From Terramyces sp. JEL0728 (lineage: Eukaryota; Chytridiomycota; Chytridiomycetes; Rhizophydiales; Terramycetaceae): a stretch of DNA of 42,215 nt. The stretch covers positions 1 to 42,215 of the forward strand of contig JADIIU010000110.1 in NCBI GenBank assembly GCA_027603945.1, read 5' to 3'. The notes under the pieces are model-generated. The model was not told where the DNA came from. It saw only the letters and a list, made by a program, of their open reading frames with translations, and did not search any database. Both the position numbers and the translations under genes were made by a program. Below are positions 9,293 to 18,300 of the stretch, piece after piece. How positions within the stretch are numbered: position 1 is the stretch's first letter; every line of letters begins with the position of its first letter.

Positions 9293-9786
9293 TTATTCTT
9301 GAATTGAATCAATAGTATAGTCAGACAACGCAATATTCGCCCTCAGTTGTTTTTTCGTCAATTCAATCTTTGGTTTTCTTGGCGATTCCCTTTGTAATTT
9401 AGGAATATAATTCCTATTTGGTTCAGGGTCATCTAAGATTAATCTAGCAATCTAAATTACTTACCTAGTTCGTACTCTGCGATAGCTGCAAGTCCTTTTA
9501 GTGCATGAGAAGCAAATATTTCACTGTATCTGTTGAATGCATCCACCAAGTCGTGGTGTTCAGCAATTGCACATTTCACTATCCTTTGGATCGATTCAAA
9601 TGTAGGATATTTCAACAATTGGGAAGCAGAAGATTTCATATTTTCCAATTGTAGGGTCAAGTTCAATTCAGACTGTTTTAATAGGATGATTTCCATCTCT
9701 AATTTTCTATTTAGCGTTGCGTATTTGACATTAGATTTCACCAATTCGCTGTTTCTCTTTTTAAGTTGCTCTAGTAATTGATCCAT
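9293..9786 (-). CDS. Shugoshin-like coiled-coil protein (tentative)
   Basis: Exons 9786-9465 and 9432-9293, 153 aa. Residues 1-50 form a coiled coil with a shugoshin N-terminal look (LKKRNSELVKSNVKYATLN, similar to the NRELAKSN pattern of fungal Sgo1). Shugoshin protects centromeric cohesin through PP2A. After the intron the tail is short and basic (RESPRKPKIELTKKQLR); a canonical C-terminal SGO motif is not evident, so another coiled-coil kinetochore or spindle factor is possible. The intron is 32 nt, longer than its neighbours. A 21-nt alternative with an earlier TAG would end the protein two codons later, but only the 32-nt form has the TTAAT-n-TAG ending. The stop is inside AATAAA. Confidence 0.45.
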
Positions 9787-9870
9787 TTACGAATCATAAG
9801 TTCTTGTTTATTTATGCAAAATTAAGGTTAAAGTTCATGCTATTTTATAATTTTTCAAATCAAATCTTAA

Positions 9871-10280
9871 ATGAAACAAAAGAGGAGGAAACTGGAATCA
9901 GACGATGAAGAGGAAGCTAAAGTTATTATACCACAAAAGCAGAAACGCAAGGCGGGAATGACATTGAACGCTCTCTCTGAAAAACCAACCATCAAACAAG
10001 AAACAATAATAGGACAGCTGATCCACCACGATGAAATCAAACAAAAGCTACTAAAAGAAGAAAAAAAGTTCTCAATGGAATTATCTGACTTGGGCGTCTT
10101 GTAAACTGCCTTAATTTTAGATCAAAGTTGAAGAATATTGAGAATACTGAACAAGCAAAGAGTAAATTATTTATGAATGAAAAGAAAAAGCTCGAGAAGG
10201 AGAAATTGAATGTGGAGATTAAACAGAGATCTAGGGATGAATTGGTACTGGAATTGTTCAAGAAGCGCTCATGGAAATAA
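9871..10280 (+). CDS. Small basic charged protein, unknown
   Basis: Exons 9871-10100 and 10121-10280, 129 aa, with the 20-nt intron GTAAACTGCCTTAATTTTAG. The N-terminus MKQKRRKLESDDEEE looks like a nuclear localisation signal next to an acidic patch. The rest is rich in Lys and Glu and probably helical, ending in ELVLELFKKRSWK. I do not recognise a family; a nucleolar or nucleic-acid-binding role is only a guess from composition. The intron has the standard TTAAT...TAG end, and the stop TAA is embedded in AATAAA, which support a real gene. It is transcribed away from the shugoshin-like gene, with 84 bp between the two starts. Confidence 0.65.
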
Positions 10281-10610
10281 AATTAATGCACAAGTTTGAA
10301 TTGCCAAATTGATTAGGCTTGGTCAGAAAGTATTTCAAGGATAATCTGCACATTGAATTCCCAAGTCTGTTAAACAATCGTACCTGAACCTCCAGCCAAT
10401 ATCCATGATGAGTAAGCGGAACACTAATCGGCCCTGAGTTATGGGTTTGTGTGTAATTAGAATAGTGCCTGCCATGCGTCCATCGGGTGAGAGAAGGAAA
10501 CGCTAAGCAGCTGACTGGCGGACACTACACAGACAAAATGTTCAGGTACACGTAAAGGCAATCCCTCGATTTTCAGCCGTGGCCAATGTAACTAAGAGAC
10601 TATTTTATTT
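10281..10610. other. 330 bp between convergent genes; no protein gene seen
   Basis: Unusually long for two convergent 3' ends in this window. No family-like ORF. A weak C/D-box-like arrangement (ATGATGA at 10405, CTGA at 10434 and 10511) is discussed as a finding. Otherwise I see nothing. Confidence 0.4.
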
Positions 10611-11598
10611 TTAATTTTGGTAATATTGACCATAATACTGATTATTTGGTGGATACTGTTGGTTTTGAAGTGGTGGGTATGGGTTCTGAGGATAATTCAT
10701 TCCTTGTGGGTTTGGTCGAGGGTACGGGTAATTTTGCATCATTGGATATCCCTGTTGTAATTGCTGCATTTGCAACATTTGTTGCTCTTGTTGTTTCAAT
10801 TGCATTTGGTACAGAGCTTGTGCATCAAAATTACTGTAATTGTTGAGCTGTAAGTTGCCGTTAGACGTTTGTCTTGGTAGCGAGGCGCTGGTTACTACTG
10901 ATGGTCGCTGTGGTTGCGAGGCTCTTGGCAGGGACATGCTTGATCTATGGCTCCATTCCTCTATGCTGGCAAAATTCTTTCCTGCTGCAGTAGCTCCAGT
11001 CGCTGCCAGGTTTAATACCAAATACAAAGCGTTTCCAACACTGCTGCGATCTACTGAAATTTTGTTTGTTAATACATCAAACCATGTAGCATTCTGGCCA
11101 TGCCATTTAGCGTGACGGTCTTTATCTTCTTGGACAGACCACCCTACCATATGTTGTGATATGAGATCAGACGGAGTAAAACCGCCGTTGAACCTAACAT
11201 AGCAATATACATCGACACTTGGGTCCAAATTCAACGCACTACCGTACAATGGGCCAGGTGCAAACCTGTGAGTTTGATTAAATACAACTTCCTTTTGTCC
11301 TACAAGGGAAAAAATAGAAACTTCAGTCATAAAAAGTAACACGGTGTCTTGAGCTGGTTGTACAATATTGTTTGGACTTTTTACAATAATAGCGCATGGA
11401 GCTGACCATTCTACATTAGTTTTTTTTACCTCCTGTCTTTAAGCGGACAACTGCGACTCCTTGATCACCTTTGAAGATTGCTATTCCCATTGCAGAGTTG
11501 ATGAATGGGGATGAAATTGCTCCTTGACGTGGGTCGGCGAAAGCGCTTAAAGTCTTTGCTGCCAATTGGCATTCCTCACCTGCAGTTAAGGTTGTCAT
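10611..11598 (-). CDS. SYLF-domain (Ysc84-like) protein with Q/N/Y-rich tail
   Basis: Exons 11598-11430 and 11410-10611, 322 aa, with the 19-nt intron GTAAAAAAAACTAATGTAG. The SYLF (DUF500) domain binds phosphoinositides and actin at endocytic sites in Ysc84/Lsb3 and SH3YL1. Seen here: CQLAAKTLSAFADP, ISSPFINSAMGIAIFKGDQG, VAVVRLKTG|EWSAPCAI (the junction rebuilds the SYLF block), DTVLLFMTE and a later GPLYGSALN. In place of the C-terminal SH3 domain of Ysc84 there is a low-complexity tail of about 100 residues rich in Gln, Asn, Pro, Tyr and Met (QMQQLQQGYPMMQNYPYP), like prion-like or condensate-forming tails. The start is the first ATG of the frame; a short upstream exon is possible. AATAAA lies a few bases after the stop. 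Confidence 0.82.
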
Positions 11599-12200
11599 TA
11601 TTGCTTTTGGCAAAAATTCCTGAGGTTAGGGTTGCTTTTTCGCCAAGCCACAAATGTTGCAGGTGAAATATTAAATTGTTAATTAAAATCAATAGGACCA
11701 TAATGGTAGAATAAGTTCCGCCTTTGAACGGTGGAGATATTGGCAGATCTGGCCTTGGTAGGAACAGCAGAATTATTTTTTTAGAAACCAGATTTTTGAT
11801 TGATAAAAACCCAGGAATTTACAAGCAACCGATAATCATTTGCATGTATATCTAGCAGCATCTAATGGAGCTTTATTAATTTAATCTCCCGGTTGCCAAT
11901 TTAATTTCGAATCAAAAAGATCACCCCTCTCTCTATTTTCCTGTGATAATTGGGGGATTACACGTCTCTCTGTCAGTGCCCAGCGATTTCAACTATTGCT
12001 GCCTCATAAAGTAATTTATCAATAAACCAAATAACTATATGAAACACCCTTACACAGTTTTTGATGTAGGCTCCTGATATACATTGAAGATATGGATTCT
12101 GCATGCGTTTGTACTACCATCGGAACAATTATTGGAAAAGTTTTCAACGGATCTATCGGCCGTACATGTATAAATTGGTCGTTTGTGAAAAAGTTTACAA
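11599..12200. other. Divergent promoter region, SYLF gene and alpha/beta hydrolase
   Basis: 602 bp between two outward-facing genes. It contains the TATA box of the hydrolase and AT-rich stretches; no coding segment or RNA was recognised. Confidence 0.5.
12169..12175 (+). promoter_or_regulatory. TATA box of alpha/beta hydrolase 1
   Basis: TATAAAT, first T 32 bp before the ATG at 12201. Confidence 0.6.
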
Positions 12201-13154
12201 ATGCCAGTCAGTGAAGCCGGATGCGGATTCTTTAACACTACACCTGTTAAAGTGGGTCAATGCCCAATTAAAGACTATTCCTTGAACTATGAACTTCATG
12301 GCACCGGCCATATCAAAGTGCTTTGTGCTATGGGATTCATGGCCTCAATGGCAGGATGGAATGAAGTTGTAAGCTACTTTTTGAAAGGCTACGATTTCAA
12401 GAAGGAAGAATCTGATTTCCAATTCTTGGTATTTGACAACCGAGGTATAGGCAATTCCACAACTGGAAAGTTTGGATTCTATAGCACCAGTGGAATGGCA
12501 TTAGATGCAGCCAAACTTTTGGAGCATGTGAGATGGACTGAAGAACGATCGGTTCACTTATGTGGCATATCTATGGGCGGAATGATCTCTTTGGAATTGG
12601 CTGCACTGATTCCGACTAGATTCCGCAGCTTAAACCTGTTGGTAACCTGTGCCAAACACAGACCTCCTCCAAATCATCGCTTTACAAGCGAAAAGACTAT
12701 TCTCAAACCAACAAAGTCCGTTGATGACAAAGTAGCTGGATTAATGTCATTGATATTCTCTGATCAAGAATGGCTTGAATCTCACGATGAAAGATATCCG
12801 GAATTCAAGACTAATAGAGAAAGACTTGGCACTGGCCTGAAAGAAAGAATGGAAAAATCAAAAGCCCCAGGATTGAAGACGCTTGTTGGGCAAGGGATGG
12901 CAGTTAGAACCCACAACATTTCAAAAGTGCGATTGGAAAAGATTGGAAAGGAAATCCCAGACATTGTTGCTCTGTCTGCAACCGCGGATGTAATGATTGA
13001 CCCAGAATGCACTAGATATTTAGGTGAAACAATACCTTGCAAGACTGTGTTCTTGAAAAACAAGGGCCACAACATCATTGCCGAAGGGGAATTAGAAACT
13101 TGTCGCGAATTGGAAATCAACATTGCTAATGGCGAAAAGAGATGGGCTAAATAA
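12201..13154 (+). CDS. Alpha/beta hydrolase fold protein, tandem copy 1
   Basis: Single exon, 317 aa. The alpha/beta hydrolase fold is shown by LNYELHGTG (first strands), FDNRGIGNS, the nucleophile elbow CGISMGG (Ser124), the likely acid region ATADVMIDP, and a C-terminal His in NKGHNII. Esterases, lipases and other hydrolases share this layout; the substrate cannot be read from the sequence. There is no signal peptide, so it is probably cytosolic. It is followed in tandem by a close paralog, which shares the opening pattern GCGFF-TTP and nearly the same length. The stop TAA is inside AATAAA and a TATA box precedes the ATG closely. Intronless. Confidence 0.85.
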   Translation: MPVSEAGCGFFNTTPVKVGQCPIKDYSLNYELHGTGHIKVLCAMGFMASMAGWNEVVSYFLKGYDFKKEESDFQFLVFDNRGIGNSTTGKFGFYSTSGMALDAAKLLEHVRWTEERSVHLCGISMGGMISLELAALIPTRFRSLNLLVTCAKHRPPPNHRFTSEKTILKPTKSVDDKVAGLMSLIFSDQEWLESHDERYPEFKTNRERLGTGLKERMEKSKAPGLKTLVGQGMAVRTHNISKVRLEKIGKEIPDIVALSATADVMIDPECTRYLGETIPCKTVFLKNKGHNIIAEGELETCRELEINIANGEKRWAK

Positions 13155-13318
13155 ACTTTTTGTATTTTAGGTGTAATTTCAGAGTTGGATCATTCCACCG
13201 CTGTGAAAAATAATTCCCCAAACTATGAGAGCAGTTTGATCCTGGCTTAATATTCACACATGGTCGGCCGAACGTGTAGTTGATCACTTGAGTACACTTG
13301 AAACTTTCAAAATTAAAT

Positions 13319-14287
13319 ATGCCAGTTCAACCTCTTGATTTTGAAAAAGGATGCGGATTCTTTACAACTACACCTGCAACGGTTGGACATTTTGTCATTA
13401 ACGATTATGCGCTAAATTATGAAATCCACGGCACTGGTAACACCAAAGTTTTCTGTATAATGGGATTAATGTCGTCTATGGCTGGCTGGAAAGAAGTATT
13501 AAATTATTTCCTCAAAGGCTATGATTCCAAGCAACACTCTTCTGACTATCAATTTTTGGTGTTTGACAACCGAGGGGTTGGACATTCAACAAACGGGAAA
13601 TTTGGAAGATATACTACTAGCGGGATGGCCCAAGATGCTGCGAAATTGTTGAAGCATGTCGGATGGACTAAAGACAGATCTGTTCATTTATGTGGTATTT
13701 CTATGGGCGGAATGATCTCTCTTGAACTTGCCTCCTTGATCCCTGACAGATTCAAGTCTCTAAATCTGCTAGTTACTTGTGCTTCTCACAGACCAACGCC
13801 AGGCTACTTTTTGCATAGTGAACTATCTCTGTTGAAGCCAACCAAAACAATTGATGACAAAATCACTGTGCTGATGTCACTATTATTCTCAGATGAAGAC
13901 TGGCTTGATGGAAAAGATCCAAGATATCCAGAATATAAATCTAATAGGGAAAGGGTGTTTGAAACTCTCAAATACAGAATGCAAAGAACTAGAGCACCCG
14001 GAATTTACACTTTTCTTGGACAAGGATTAGCTGTCAAAACTCATTATGTGTCCAAAGAGCGACTGAACCATATCGGCAAAGAAATTCCCGATTGCGTTGC
14101 TATCACTGGCACCAACGACGTTATGATTGACCCAGCTTGTACCAGAGAGTTGGGAGACTATTTGGATTGCAGGACTGTGTTTTTGGAAGGCAAGGGACAT
14201 GTCATTGTCTCTGAAGCTGACCTAGAAACTTGTAAAGAACTTGAGCTGAATTTCGTCAGCGGGGAACAAAGATGGGCAAAGCTGTAA
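13319..14287 (+). CDS. Alpha/beta hydrolase fold protein, tandem copy 2
   Basis: Single exon, 322 aa from the ATG at 13319; the upstream part of the open frame lacks an ATG. Same architecture as its upstream neighbour: LNYEIHGTG, FDNRGVGHS, CGISMGG (Ser128), TGTNDVMIDP, EGKGHVIV. The pair clearly arose by tandem duplication and has diverged over its full length with few gaps, suggesting that both copies are under selection. No TATA box is evident upstream, unlike copy 1, so the two may be expressed differently. The stop overlaps the poly(A) hexamer (CTGTAATAAA). Confidence 0.85.
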   Translation: MPVQPLDFEKGCGFFTTTPATVGHFVINDYALNYEIHGTGNTKVFCIMGLMSSMAGWKEVLNYFLKGYDSKQHSSDYQFLVFDNRGVGHSTNGKFGRYTTSGMAQDAAKLLKHVGWTKDRSVHLCGISMGGMISLELASLIPDRFKSLNLLVTCASHRPTPGYFLHSELSLLKPTKTIDDKITVLMSLLFSDEDWLDGKDPRYPEYKSNRERVFETLKYRMQRTRAPGIYTFLGQGLAVKTHYVSKERLNHIGKEIPDCVAITGTNDVMIDPACTRELGDYLDCRTVFLEGKGHVIVSEADLETCKELELNFVSGEQRWAKL

Positions 14288-14405
14288 TAAACGAAATGTT
14301 TTTATCTTGTTACCAGCGCAAAGTCAGAAGCTATCGGTAACAGAATGAAACCGCAATTAAATTGAAATACGAAATGAATAAAAATGTATTAAATACTATG
14401 CACTA

Positions 14406-16058
14406 TTAAGCTTCAACAACGGCAATACTTGCATTTTCCTTTTGAGTAGCCTTCTTTTCAGAGAAATACTCTTCAACAAAAATACCAGTGAGGAATATTA
14501 GACAAGCCAATGGAATGGAATAGTAATATACAAAGCCCAAAGAGTCAGCGATACCAGATCTAACTTGGTCCACATTGGATAAGTGAGGGATGGTATTAGG
14601 GTTGTGGGATACTTCTGATGCTAGTTGGTTTCCTAGATTTTGATTCAATCTATTGGTAAAGATTGTACCCGCAACAGCAATACCAACAGTACCGCCCAAG
14701 TTCATGCAAAAGTTGGAGGTAGATGTAGCGACAGCAATGTTGGAATAACCTACAGAGGCTTGAATACCCAAGATACGGACTTGGATGATGGATCCAATGC
14801 CAATACCAGCAATCAGCAAATAGATGATTTCTTGCCACAAGTGTGTGTCTGGAGTGAGAGTAGAGAGCAATACTTGACCACCAACCAAGAAGAAAGGTCC
14901 AATCAAAAGGAATATCTTGTAATGGCCAGTTCTAGAAATCAACTGCCCAGAAAGAATAGACAAAAATACTACACCGAAAATCATTGGGATAGATTGTAAG
15001 CCAGACACAGTCGCAGAGTCACCATAAACCAATTGGAAGAAAGTTGGGACATAGTAGTTGATACTGAAGAAGCAGTTTCCTAAAAAGAAAGCAATGGCCA
15101 GCAACAATGGGACGGATCTGTTTTCGAACAACTTTGCTGGAATAAGCGGGTTGTGGGCGACTTTTAGTTCTACAAAAATAAAGATAGCAAACAAGACTGC
15201 AGAGACAACGAATAATACAATGGTTTTGGCATCACTCCATGCCCATTCACTTCCGCCAAATTGTAGCGGAATCAAGAAGCAGGTTACCGCGCTTACAACC
15301 ACAATAGTACCAAGATAATCGATTTTGTGTAATTTGGACATGATATCTCCCTCTGGTGCTGGGAATTTGAGCATGAACAATACCACGCATCCAGTAAACA
15401 ATCCAATCGGCAAGTTGATATAGAAACACCATCTCCATGAAATTTGATCGGTGAATACTCCACCCAACAGCGGTCCAACAACACTAGACAATCCAAATAC
15501 GGCACCAATAATACCTTGATATTTACCACGATCTCTTAAAGATACGATATCAGAGATGATAATTAAAGTAGCAGCGAAAATACCACCACCACCAATGCCT
15601 GCGACCAAACGACCAATAATCAACACAATCATAGATGGAGCAACACCGCAAAGCAAAGATCCAATTTCAAAGAGGGAAATAGCAAAAATGAAGGTAGCTT
15701 TTCTGCCAAAAATATCACAGAAAGATCCGTAGGTTGGCGAGAACGCAGTAGAAGTCAAAAAGAACCCAGTTCCAATCCATGATATTTGATCCAAAGCTTG
15801 AAATTCTTGGGCGATTGCTGGAATTGCAGTTGAAACAATCGTAGTATCTAAAGCAACTAGGAAAATCGCCAACACCAGCGAAACGAATACAGTTACGAAT
15901 TCGGTTTTAGTCAATTGTACAGTGACTGCATCAGGGTCGGTTTTTGAATGTAAAACTGGACTTGGAGTTCTTGCTTTGTCAGTACTAGTGATAGTGTTGT
16001 TGTCAGATTCTTTCATATCTTGGCTAGCGTCTCTATTTACGTCTTTCATTGTATCCAT
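14406..16058 (-). CDS. MFS drug:H+ antiporter, DHA2 (14-TMS) type
   Basis: Single exon, 550 aa. The hydrophilic cytosolic N-terminus (about 45 residues) is followed by about 14 membrane segments. Motif A-like GSFCDIFGRKA lies after TM2, and the antiporter-type motif C region GAVFGLSSVVGPLLGGVF is in TM5. LDTTIVSTAIPAI in TM1 is the motif typical of the DHA2 group, which includes toxin, azole and siderophore exporters of fungi. The insertion WRWCFYINLPIG is also characteristic. Substrate unknown. A TATA box lies 43 bp upstream and the region further upstream carries three TATCCGG motifs. Intronless. The adjacent GH26-like gene lies upstream on the same strand. Confidence 0.9.
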   Translation of the reverse strand: MDTMKDVNRDASQDMKESDNNTITSTDKARTPSPVLHSKTDPDAVTVQLTKTEFVTVFVSLVLAIFLVALDTTIVSTAIPAIAQEFQALDQISWIGTGFFLTSTAFSPTYGSFCDIFGRKATFIFAISLFEIGSLLCGVAPSMIVLIIGRLVAGIGGGGIFAATLIIISDIVSLRDRGKYQGIIGAVFGLSSVVGPLLGGVFTDQISWRWCFYINLPIGLFTGCVVLFMLKFPAPEGDIMSKLHKIDYLGTIVVVSAVTCFLIPLQFGGSEWAWSDAKTIVLFVVSAVLFAIFIFVELKVAHNPLIPAKLFENRSVPLLLAIAFFLGNCFFSINYYVPTFFQLVYGDSATVSGLQSIPMIFGVVFLSILSGQLISRTGHYKIFLLIGPFFLVGGQVLLSTLTPDTHLWQEIIYLLIAGIGIGSIIQVRILGIQASVGYSNIAVATSTSNFCMNLGGTVGIAVAGTIFTNRLNQNLGNQLASEVSHNPNTIPHLSNVDQVRSGIADSLGFVYYYSIPLACLIFLTGIFVEEYFSEKKATQKENASIAVVEA

Positions 16059-16568
16059 CTTGAGATATCCGGCAGTAATTCTTAGTCATACCCTTTTTAT
16101 ACTCCAGCAATGTCGGGTATTCCAATGTGGCTGCACCAGCCACACTGTTTTAGGTGGAAAAAATTAAAAGAGAATCAACATGTAGTTGTGTAGTTGAATG
16201 CAGCCGATGAAGCGCGGCGGTGCAAACTATTCGTAATTCGAATGATATTTTTCCACCCTCAAACCATTATAATACAAATATTTTATCTATCCGGATATTA
16301 AACAAAAAAATGCGAGTCATCTCGGGTTTCTGTTTTGGATTTGTCACAGATTGACTGATTGAAAGTTGGAAATAGTAATACCGGGAACGGGTTTGAAATC
16401 CAATTAAATCGATGGAAATGAACCCCGTTATCGCTGGCTTTCATATCCGGCGAATGAAATTCCTCAATCTTTATTTTTTAGCCAGAATTTCTTTTTAGTG
16501 GATTTGAAACCCGTACTATTTCCGTCTTCAATGGAGCGCCAATACTTGCACATGGCATAAATATATAA
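16059..16568. other. 510-bp promoter region of the DHA2 transporter
   Basis: Lies between two leftward genes. It contains the TATA box and three copies of TATCCGG (16066-16072, 16288-16294 within palindromic TATCCGGATA, 16444-16450). No gene was recognised. Confidence 0.5.
16093..16101 (-). promoter_or_regulatory. TATA box of the DHA2 transporter gene
   Basis: TATAAAAAG on the minus strand, first T 43 bp before the ATG at 16058. Confidence 0.6.
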
Positions 16569-18094
16569 TTATATAAGCAACTGAATGATCAGCGCAAATA
16601 AAAATGATAGAGTAGTCGATCGGTGAGTTTTGGCTGGTGAGTACTCGTATGCACCTGTAAAATTGCTCGCTTGTTTGAAGCCAGGAGAATGATCCAGTGT
16701 ATTGATATTCATGTCTTTTGCCCATACCACTTTTTCTCCCAACGGGCCCGCCATATCCTTCTTGAATGCGTCCAATACCATGTAATCTTTAGCGCCGCCA
16801 TCATTTCCAAAAGGCGACTGGATATTTGTACCCTGCCCTAGAGTTGTGAAATCCCTCCATGTCGTTTCTTCATACTTGATATACTCGAAAAAGCAGATTG
16901 ATTTAAATTTAGGGTATTGCTCCAAGAACGTCAAATTAAAGAATTGTTTCCACCAAGCCTGTTTGATTTTCATTCTACTTTCGGGATCGCTGTTTTGTGG
17001 TAATGCCGATTTCCCCCCTGGCTTGGAAACAGAAAGATGAACAGTGGCACCAGTCTCTGATACCATGAATGGTTTACCTCCTTTGGACTTTGATGCTGGC
17101 GAACCTCCTACACCGCTGCCTGAAAACATTTCATAAAAGTTGTAATGTCCAAACGTAGTCCTGTCTGTACCAATCATAACCGACTCGAACCATCCCAGCT
17201 TGGGTATATCGTTAGTTTCCCAAGGATATTCTTTTCCATAATGGTACAACTAGATTAATGGCAATTACTGACAACCCAACCCAGTCTACCCATTCATCAC
17301 CCGGATAATACGGTGTAAACGGATCATCATAAAAATCCCACTTTCCATCTCCATTTGTATCTAATGAAGGATCCAAAGTAAACGTTTCTTGAAACGAAAC
17401 CTCTCTTCCATCGTTCAAATAGAGTGGTGAGCTTGGCCAAGGATATCCATTTGGTGAATTAGGTGCCCATATTAATGCCAGATAATTCTCCTTTGATGCC
17501 TTTCGTACAGCTTTAGCAAATCTAATCCACCCTTCAATAAACTTTTTTGGCTGTCGAGAGTACCCAAACCAATATCCATTCATTTCAGATGCATATCGAA
17601 TAAATACTCTTCTTCCTGAATAAGTAGCGTACCCAACGTATCTGCATAGTGTGTCCAACGAGTAATCAGATACTGCATCCATTCCATCCTTGGGATATAA
17701 AGTCAAATATAAAATAGCGTCGGTATTTGTATTATCCACACCACTAAATATTCTGTCCAGTGCTGATGTATCTATTGTTGCTCCAATATCAGTATCACCT
17801 AGATTAATTAATCCTCACCTTGGAACAGGACAAGTTTTTTCCCCACTCTTTCGTTTGTCCTTGAAGGTGTATCAGGATCTTGCCACCATGATCCCAAATA
17901 CATGCCATCCTCTGGTTCTAGTGGTGCCAAATCCTTTGACTTGTAATTATTGGGATTTCCAGTTAGCCTGTACGAGTGCCATAACTCATTGTTGATTAAT
18001 CGCGGGGTTCCTTTTTGCATTGACTGACTACGATTAGCCATTCTTACTAATTCAGTTTGGCGAATGCACCCAGTATGAGCAGTTCAATTCGCAT
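16569..18094 (-). CDS. GH26-like glycoside hydrolase, probably GPI-anchored, 4 exons
   Basis: Exons 18094-18048, 18027-17819, 17798-17269, 17249-16569; 488 aa. Introns of 20, 20 and 19 nt. The first exon supplies a signal-peptide-like start, MRIELLILGAFA; the later ATG at 18041 lies inside the first intron. The TIM-barrel shows clan GH-A features: RVFIRYASEMNGYWFGY with the probable acid/base Glu near residue 157 (canonical GH26 has HEMNG), DWVGLSLYHYG rebuilt across the third intron, and FMVSETGA with the probable nucleophile near residue 325. GH26 enzymes cut beta-mannan and related glucans; the target here is unknown. The hydrophobic end STTLSFLFALIIQLLI suggests a GPI anchor, hence a cell-surface or wall enzyme. 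Confidence 0.75.
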
Positions 18095-18300
18095 ATTTTT
18101 CAAGAATTTTGGTGGCTCGCTCATCTTTTGATTGGACCCCCACGCCAAAAGTTGGACTCACTCGATATTAGCAAGGAATCCAATTGGTGGATTGAGCTGA
18201 CAACTCTGGAAATCTGCACCACCAATATGCGCTGATGTATTTAGAGGCAACTTGAGTTTGAAAAAGAAGATACAAAAGATTATATTTTTATTCAATTACA

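Noticed and set aside
17808..18041. GH26-like gene starting at ATG 18041 (MANRSQ)
   Set aside because: That ATG lies within a consensus 20-nt intron; the version from 18094 gains a secretion signal and keeps the frame.
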